A DNA stretch of 10,760 bases from a candidate division WOR-1 bacterium RIFOXYB2_FULL_48_7 (GTDB lineage Bacteria; Margulisbacteria; WOR-1; O2-12-FULL-45-9; XYB2-FULL-48-7), in NCBI GenBank assembly GCA_001771615.1, contig MEUF01000017.1, positions 1 through 10,760 of the forward strand. Reading direction: 5' to 3'. Made by a program: the position numbers and the translations under genes. Below the pieces are notes generated by a model that did no database searches, was not told where the DNA came from, and worked only from the letters and a program-made list of their open reading frames with translations. Shown here one piece after another: positions 6,653 to 10,760 of this stretch (the first letter of the stretch is position 1; every line of letters begins with the position of its first letter).

Positions 6653-7521
6653 TGCATAAGCAACTGATAAAAAGAGCAGAAACAGTCATAGAGGCCCTCC
6701 CGTACTTAATTAAATTCCACGGTAAGACTATTGTCATTAAATATGGCGGAGCGGCTATGCAGAGCGAAGAGCTCAAAGCCGGGGTAATCCAGGACGTCGT
6801 TTTGTTAAAGATGGTTGGCATGAATCCTGTCCTGGTGCATGGCGGAGGGCCCGAAATAAACAAATACCTGCGCCGACGGGGGATCGAACCAAAATTCATC
6901 GGTGGTTACCGGGTAACCGATAAGGCGACCATGGAAGTTGTCGAAAAGGTCCTGGGAGAGAAAATAAATCAACAGATTGTTTCTCTGATCAAAAAAGCCG
7001 GCGGGAAGGCCAAAGGTTTTTACGGCAAGAAAGGCAAGGTTATTAAGGCCTTCAAATATTGGAAAAAGGATGAAAACGGCAACAAGCTTGACCTGGGTTT
7101 TACCGGTCAGGTTGGTGGGGTCCGTTTTCGGTTTTTGCAAAAATGGATGAAGATGGGTTATATCCCCGTCTTGACCTCGATCGGGGTTGGCAGTAATGGG
7201 GAAACATATAATATTAATGCCGATAAAGCGGCTGCCGCCATTGCCGCCTACCTCAAGGCCGAGAAATTTATCATGATGACAGATGTCCCTGGGGTTTTGG
7301 ACAAGGTTGGTAAAATTATTTCTGAAATTAATACTTATAAAGCTGATAAAATGATCAAGAATGGGGGGATTTCCGGAGGCATGATCCCCAAGGTCAAATC
7401 AGGTTTATATGCCTTGCGTAAAGGGGTAAAAACTACGCATATTATTGATGGTCGAACGCCGCATGCAGTCTTGCTTGAATTGTTTACTGATTATGGTATC
7501 GGCACAATGGTTCGCAAATAA
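6652..7521 (+). CDS. argB: Acetylglutamate kinase, arginine-sensitive type
   Basis: ArgB phosphorylates N-acetylglutamate with ATP, the committed step to ornithine. I take the ATG at 6652, giving 289 residues. The frame is open further upstream to a TTG at 6601, but that would overlap argJ by 52 nt and add a non-family N-terminus. Motifs are IVIKYGG (27-33, Lys30), VHGGGPEIN (62-70), YNINADKAA (186-194) and ISGGMIPK (240-247, Lys247). The N-terminal amphipathic helix (about 2-20) and the C-terminal HIIDGRTPHAVLLELFTDYG (263-282) match arginine-inhibited kinases. This fits a pathway where ArgJ recycles acetyl groups, so the kinase becomes the control point. No clear Shine-Dalgarno is present, and translation probably couples through the TAATG shared with argJ. 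Confidence 0.96.
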   Translation: MHKQLIKRAETVIEALPYLIKFHGKTIVIKYGGAAMQSEELKAGVIQDVVLLKMVGMNPVLVHGGGPEINKYLRRRGIEPKFIGGYRVTDKATMEVVEKVLGEKINQQIVSLIKKAGGKAKGFYGKKGKVIKAFKYWKKDENGNKLDLGFTGQVGGVRFRFLQKWMKMGYIPVLTSIGVGSNGETYNINADKAAAAIAAYLKAEKFIMMTDVPGVLDKVGKIISEINTYKADKMIKNGGISGGMIPKVKSGLYALRKGVKTTHIIDGRTPHAVLLELFTDYGIGTMVRK

Positions 7522-7537
7522 CAAGGGGGCGGTTAGG

Positions 7538-9502
7538 ATGAAAAATTGGTTTTTAGTGATCGGTTGTCTGTTGCTGGTTCTCAGTTTCTCGGTTGGTTGC
7601 GGGACTAGCGGCGGGTCAGAGGCTACGACGACTACGACAACAGCCACCACCACCTCAACAACAACAACTCTGGCTGGTGGAGCCTCGATCAGCGGCCAAG
7701 TGGCGGCTGACGCCGGTGATTTGTCTGGTTTAGGCATTATGTCCACTGCCAAACCAAAATTCAGAACTTTGGCCAACTCCGTTATGGCTGGAGCGACTGT
7801 CAAGCTTTACCAAATTGGGGCTGATGGGGCAGAGACTTATACCGGTAAACTGGCGACTGCTGATGCCAGCGGTAACTACACCATTGCTGATGTGACCCCT
7901 CTCACCGCCGGCATCTATAAGGTTGAGGCAACTAAAACGGTTGGCAGCAACACCGTCAAGGTTGAAACCCTTTCGGTGGTAAATTCAGTGACCGCTGAAA
8001 CTGCCAACATTGCCCCGGAAACTTCTATTGCGGCCGCGATGTTTGACGATGTCATCAAGCAGGATTTTACCAAAGTGATTGTCAACCAGAACACCATGGG
8101 TGAACTGCAAAATCTGGTGGTCGATGATACTGAAAACCTGGTCAATAACGGCCAGTTAGCTCTTCCCTCCATGACCACCTCCAATAATGTGCAGGTGGGG
8201 CTGGCCGCTTCGGGGATTGCTGAAAACAAGGGGAATGCCGACAAAGCCTTCAAAAAAGTCAAAATAGAAAACATGGGGAATACTGCCAAACTCGATAGCA
8301 ACCTTAACCTGGCCACAAAGTATTTAAATGAAGTGACTATTACCGGGCCAGGGCAGGGATACATATTGCCAAAAGAAGCGACCAAGGCGATGGGGCAGGC
8401 TTACATTAATAGTGAGACCAAGACTATTACTGAAGTGGTTAATGCCCTAAGCCAGGCGGCTGGGACCTCGATCAACTCTGCCAATGTGGTTAACGGCCTT
8501 AATCAACAATTAGCCGGCATTAAAACAAAATATGACAGCCTGGTTGCCGGGAGCAGCGACGCCCTGATTACCGAACCGGAATATATGGTTTTTAACGCCG
8601 GACAAACTCTTACTCTGACCGCCACCAGTACGCTCGAGGTCAGCCAGCAGCTGGCGGTTGAAAATTATATCAAACAGAATATATTACCGCAGGGAACCGC
8701 GGTTGATGAAATTAAATTTATTGACCAGCTCGGTTACATCACCGCTGGATCCGGTATTGCGACCAATGAGCCATTCTTCCAGGAAATCAACCTCTACTAC
8801 GGGAGTTATGGCGGTTGGAAGTTGGGGGGCGGCATCCAGCTTTATTTCCCGACCGGATCAGGGATCACCGCTACGGCAGTAAATATCAGAAGTTCTGACG
8901 GGACAACAAAATCATTAAGCGCTAACGCTCCCGGCTCGACGATGTACACCTTGGCTTCAGAGACGGGCCCGACAGTGGTGAGCGGGACTAATTATTTCAC
9001 CTTGGAAGCGACACTTTCGAATTCGGCCCTATTGACGAAGCCGGTAACCATCGAAATGGTCGAGATCCCAGAGCCGACGGTTCAACGAATTGATGGGAGC
9101 CTGTTTGAAAATTTAAACAGCCCTGTCCCTTACTATCAAATCACTACCGTCAGCGACAAAAGGCCGATTATCAAATGGAGTACCAGCGAAGTGGCGGTCG
9201 TGACTATTCCCACCGGCTATGCCTGGGCCTATGCCCTGGAGGTGTCCAGATACGGGACAACGGTGGGGGCAACCACGCTGGAGGTAGATGATGCAGACAA
9301 CACCCCTGTTTATGCGACCGGGACCGATATGGCAAAGTTGTTAACCAATAATTCGTTTTTGATGCCGGTTGACTTGAGCACGGAGGTCAGTGGAGAAAAA
9401 GTTGCCTACAGACTTTATGTCCAGCGAATCCTCTTGAACCCGGAGGGGAGATTTAACGGCATCGCCGCGGGAGCCTTCAGGTTCCTCCGTTACGTGCCTT
9501 AA
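7538..9502 (+). CDS. Secreted lipoprotein with Thr-rich linker and carboxypeptidase-regulatory-like domain
   Basis: I place the start at the ATG at 7538, preceded by AAGGGGG with about 9 nt spacing, giving 654 residues. An in-frame ATG at 7445 would overlap argB by 77 nt and bury the signal peptide. Residues 1-20 are a type II signal peptide with Lys2 and a Leu/Val core. The lipobox is SVGC, with Cys21 as lipid anchor; its -3 Ser is less usual. Residues 30-44 are a Thr-rich tether. Residues 48-135 look like a carboxypeptidase regulatory-like (prealbumin-type) beta domain, with ISGQVA, AGATVKLY and DASGNYTI. The remaining 500 or so residues are beta-rich, Thr/Ser/Gly-rich and not recognised. 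It is likely displayed on the cell surface or periplasmic face. Its place 16 nt behind argB has no obvious metabolic reason. Confidence 0.85.
   Translation: MKNWFLVIGCLLLVLSFSVGCGTSGGSEATTTTTTATTTSTTTTLAGGASISGQVAADAGDLSGLGIMSTAKPKFRTLANSVMAGATVKLYQIGADGAETYTGKLATADASGNYTIADVTPLTAGIYKVEATKTVGSNTVKVETLSVVNSVTAETANIAPETSIAAAMFDDVIKQDFTKVIVNQNTMGELQNLVVDDTENLVNNGQLALPSMTTSNNVQVGLAASGIAENKGNADKAFKKVKIENMGNTAKLDSNLNLATKYLNEVTITGPGQGYILPKEATKAMGQAYINSETKTITEVVNALSQAAGTSINSANVVNGLNQQLAGIKTKYDSLVAGSSDALITEPEYMVFNAGQTLTLTATSTLEVSQQLAVENYIKQNILPQGTAVDEIKFIDQLGYITAGSGIATNEPFFQEINLYYGSYGGWKLGGGIQLYFPTGSGITATAVNIRSSDGTTKSLSANAPGSTMYTLASETGPTVVSGTNYFTLEATLSNSALLTKPVTIEMVEIPEPTVQRIDGSLFENLNSPVPYYQITTVSDKRPIIKWSTSEVAVVTIPTGYAWAYALEVSRYGTTVGATTLEVDDADNTPVYATGTDMAKLLTNNSFLMPVDLSTEVSGEKVAYRLYVQRILLNPEGRFNGIAAGAFRFLRYVP
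7625..7669 (+). repeat. Thr-rich linker-coding tract in the lipoprotein
   Basis: Residues 30-44 are Thr except for one Ala and one Ser. The codons are mixed (ACG, ACT, ACA, ACC), so the tract is not a simple trinucleotide slippage product. The likely role is a flexible, possibly glycosylated, spacer between the lipid-anchored Cys21 and the first folded domain. Confidence 0.8.
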
Positions 9503-9509
9503 TCAGGAG
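9502..9509 (+). promoter_or_regulatory. Ribosome binding site of yqeY, matching the 8-bp repeat unit
   Basis: ATCAGGAG, beginning in the stop codon of the lipoprotein gene, carries AGGAG (9505-9509) 5 nt before the ATG at 9515. It equals the repeat units of the 463-558 array at seven of eight bases (compare ATCAGGAA and ATTAGGAG). Confidence 0.7.
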
Positions 9510-9514
9510 TTGAA

Positions 9515-9952
9515 ATGGAGAATTTACTAACCAGAATTAATGCCGATCTGCAGGCGGCGATGAAAAGCCAGGCGGAATTCCGCCTGGGGGTCTTGCGGAT
9601 GATGAAAAGCAAAATCCTCTATGTCAATGCCCGCGGTGATTTGCCGGAGGCAGAGCTGGTTAAGATCATCACGAAGTATTCCAAAGAGCTTAAGGACGGG
9701 ATCGAAGAATTTAGAAAAGTTAACCGCCCTGATGATGTGGCCAGAATAGAAAAGGAACTGCAGATTGTCCTGGAGTACCTTCCCAAACAGCTGGCTCCGG
9801 AAGAGGTCAAGAATCTCGTTACTGCGGTTATCGCTTCGGTCGGGGCGACATCAATCAAAGAAATGGGCAAAGTCATGAAGGAAGTTACAACTCGGCAGCC
9901 CGGGATTGATGGAAAACTGGTCAACCAATTTGTCAGAGAATTGCTCAAGTAA
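9515..9952 (+). CDS. yqeY: YqeY / GatB-YqeY-like protein
   Basis: The 145-residue protein is a complete YqeY-family member, of the usual length near 150. It is all-helical. Motifs are the N-terminal RLGVLRMMKSKI (23-34), a central acidic/Lys helix with YSKELKDGIEEFRK, the YLPKQLAPEE segment (near 88-97), and a C-terminal IKEMGKVMKEV followed by DGKLVNQFVREL. The fold resembles the tail domain of the GatB/GatE amidotransferase subunits that recognise tRNA. A role in tRNA-dependent amidation has been inferred for the family but not shown. It starts 12 nt after the lipoprotein gene, and its TAA directly abuts the ATG of the next gene. The family call is firm, the function unknown. Confidence 0.93.
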   Translation: MENLLTRINADLQAAMKSQAEFRLGVLRMMKSKILYVNARGDLPEAELVKIITKYSKELKDGIEEFRKVNRPDDVARIEKELQIVLEYLPKQLAPEEVKNLVTAVIASVGATSIKEMGKVMKEVTTRQPGIDGKLVNQFVRELLK

Positions 9953-10312
9953 ATGGAAATAATCGGCTTATTGTTGGTGGGGCTGGCAGCCGGGGTGCTA
10001 AGCGGCTTCCTGGGCATTGGCGGAGCCACAATTATAATTCCCGCCTTGATCATGATCTTTAAAATGTCGCAGCACCTGGCCCAGGGGACTTCATTGGCGG
10101 CATTATTGCTGCCGGTTGGTATTTTGGCCGTGCTTAAGTATTACCAGGTTGGCCAGGTTAATGTGAAGTTTGCTTTGCTCATTGCGGGGGGCTTCTTAAT
10201 CGGCGGGCTGTTTGGTAGTATCTGGGCTCAACCGATCGCCCCAGAACTTTTACGGCGGCTTTTTGCCGCTTACCTGATTATAATTGCGCTGCAATTACTA
10301 CTTTTTAAGTAA
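9953..10312 (+). CDS. Half-length TauE/SafE (TSUP) family membrane protein
   Basis: The 119-residue protein has about four hydrophobic segments (near 3-36 broken by the glycine motif, 43-64, 70-91 and 99-118). The signature GFLGIGGATIIIP (18-30) and the GTSLAALLLPVG / YYQVGQVN pair (45-70) match one repeat of the TSUP family, whose members usually have about 250 residues and two such repeats. Full-size members move sulfite, sulfoacetate or other organosulfur anions across the inner membrane. Here only one repeat is encoded, and the DNA after the stop is antisense accB, not a decayed second half. Single-repeat members probably act as dimers. The ATG directly follows the yqeY stop with no gap, and the end overlaps accB tail to tail by 15 nt. 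The substrate cannot be predicted. Confidence 0.85.
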   Translation: MEIIGLLLVGLAAGVLSGFLGIGGATIIIPALIMIFKMSQHLAQGTSLAALLLPVGILAVLKYYQVGQVNVKFALLIAGGFLIGGLFGSIWAQPIAPELLRRLFAAYLIIIALQLLLFK

Positions 10313-10747
10313 AAACAGTTTTTGGCCGTACTCAACTGGCTTGCCATTTTCGGCCAGGATCTTGACAATTGTTCCGCTGACTTCGGATTCGATCTCGTTA
10401 AACAGCTTCATCGCTTCAACAATACAAACCACTTTGCCGGCAGCGACATGGTCGCCAACGTTGACGAAGGCCGGGGCTTCAGGGGAGGGGGAGCGGTAAA
10501 AAGTGCCGACCATTGGTGAGGTGATGGCTACAAGCCCCTCATCTTCATCGGTTTTGGCTATTGGTTGTTGGGTTGTTGGGTGGCTAGGTTGATGGGTTGA
10601 TGGGCCAGAAGGTTGATGCGCCGGCAGGACATGTCCCTTTTCCCGCCTGACTTCATATTTGACTCCTTTTTCCTCGATTGCTAAACCAGTGATATCTTCG
10701 TCTTTCACCATCTGAATCAGTTTCTTAATAATGTCAAAATCAGCCAC
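10298..10747 (-). CDS. accB: Biotin carboxyl carrier protein of acetyl-CoA carboxylase
   Basis: The carrier holds biotin and shuttles carboxyl groups between biotin carboxylase and carboxyltransferase in the first step of fatty acid synthesis. The 149-residue protein has the N-terminal BCCP segment (1-35), a Pro/Ser/Thr/His linker (about 40-66) and a biotinyl domain (72-149). EAMK at 111-114 marks Lys114 for biotinylation, and GTFYRSPSPEAPAFV (81-95) includes the thumb typical of acetyl-CoA carboxylase carriers. Translation starts at GTG (10747 to 10745), 6 nt after GGAGG. The linker shows an 8-residue period (HQPSGPST, HQPSHPTT, QQP) because it is encoded by an 8-bp repeat. accC does not follow, since the next DNA is the convergent TSUP gene; any efp partner upstream would lie beyond the window. 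Confidence 0.97.
   Translation of the reverse strand: MADFDIIKKLIQMVKDEDITGLAIEEKGVKYEVRREKGHVLPAHQPSGPSTHQPSHPTTQQPIAKTDEDEGLVAITSPMVGTFYRSPSPEAPAFVNVGDHVAAGKVVCIVEAMKLFNEIESEVSGTIVKILAENGKPVEYGQKLFLLKK
10563..10618 (-). repeat. 8-bp tandem repeat array inside the accB linker, 7 units
   Basis: Seven contiguous 8-bp units are seen on the plus strand: GGTTGTTG twice (10563, 10571), GGTGGCTA (10579), GGTTGATG twice (10587, 10595), GGCCAGAA (10603) and GGTTGATG (10611). Two units are divergent. On the minus strand the perfect unit is CATCAACC, and the array begins exactly at the His44 codon. Three units equal eight codons, giving the protein its 8-residue period. The period, and the GG plus TT start of the unit, recall the 463-558 array (rotated unit GGTTATCA). 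Confidence 0.88.
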
Positions 10748-10753
10748 GGAGCA

Positions 10754-10758
10754 CCTCC
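10754..10758 (-). promoter_or_regulatory. Ribosome binding site of accB
   Basis: On the minus strand GGAGG lies 6 nt before the GTG at 10747. It supports GTG as the true start, since no ATG precedes the conserved N-terminal segment. Confidence 0.75.
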
Positions 10759-10760
10759 AA

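Noticed and set aside
7445..7537. Upstream in-frame ATG start for the lipoprotein.
   Set aside because: It lies inside argB and would place 31 residues before a clear lipoprotein signal peptide. The ATG at 7538 has a good Shine-Dalgarno.
7405..7803. An open frame antisense to the start of the lipoprotein gene with a Val-rich stretch.
   Set aside because: The Val run is only the reverse complement of the Thr codon tract, and the frame has no start signal or domain.
10296..10312. A small AT-rich hairpin (TACTT/AAGTA) at the end of the TSUP gene as a terminator.
   Set aside because: The stem is five weak pairs and is followed by A residues on the plus strand, with no T-run in either direction of transcription.

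Overview
The window is a densely packed bacterial chromosome segment of moderate GC with twelve protein-coding genes (one cut by the left edge), no RNA genes and almost no non-coding DNA. Bacterial markers are arginine genes argC-argJ-argB, a biotin carboxyl carrier protein (accB), Shine-Dalgarno sites and a lipoprotein signal peptide. The phosphohexomutase is of the archaeal GlmM/PMM subtype rather than the E. coli GlmM type. These features, together with Thr-rich lipoprotein linkers, suggest an uncultivated candidate-phylum bacterium (a WOR-1/Margulisbacteria-like lineage is my guess). I cannot prove the taxon from this window.

Layout. (1) 1-1833, plus strand: the C-terminal ATPase domain of an NtrB-like sensor histidine kinase, then a degenerate NtrC-like response regulator. 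The two lie in the same reading frame, separated by one stop codon and a 96-bp array of twelve 8-bp units that runs directly into the regulator's ATG. (2) 1810-3147, minus strand: a glmM-like phosphohexomutase overlapping the regulator tail to tail. (3) 3148-3214: a 67-bp AT-rich divergent promoter region in which the two -35 elements are the arms of one small inverted repeat. Both transcripts appear nearly leaderless. (4) 3215-10312, plus strand: eight genes with junctions of -4, -1, -4, -1, +16, +12 and 0 nt, very probably one operon. They encode a LigB-type extradiol-dioxygenase-like protein, AMMECR1, ArgC, ArgJ, ArgB, a 654-residue lipoprotein, a YqeY protein and a half-length TauE/SafE (TSUP) membrane protein. 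(5) 10298-10747, minus strand: accB, starting at GTG and overlapping the TSUP gene tail to tail. Its linker is encoded by a second 8-bp-period array.

Functionally, ArgB, ArgC and ArgJ supply the kinase, reductase and acetyl-transfer steps of the cyclic ornithine pathway. The ArgB shows the N-terminal helix and C-terminal signature of arginine-inhibited enzymes, as expected when ArgJ recycles acetyl groups. The two genes before them are a split version of the fused AmmeMemoRadiSam protein A. The radical SAM and MEMO partners are not in the window. The most unusual signals are the two unrelated-looking loci that share an 8-bp tandem-repeat period, the ATPase-degenerate NtrC-like regulator in frame with its kinase, and the interlocked leaderless divergent promoters.
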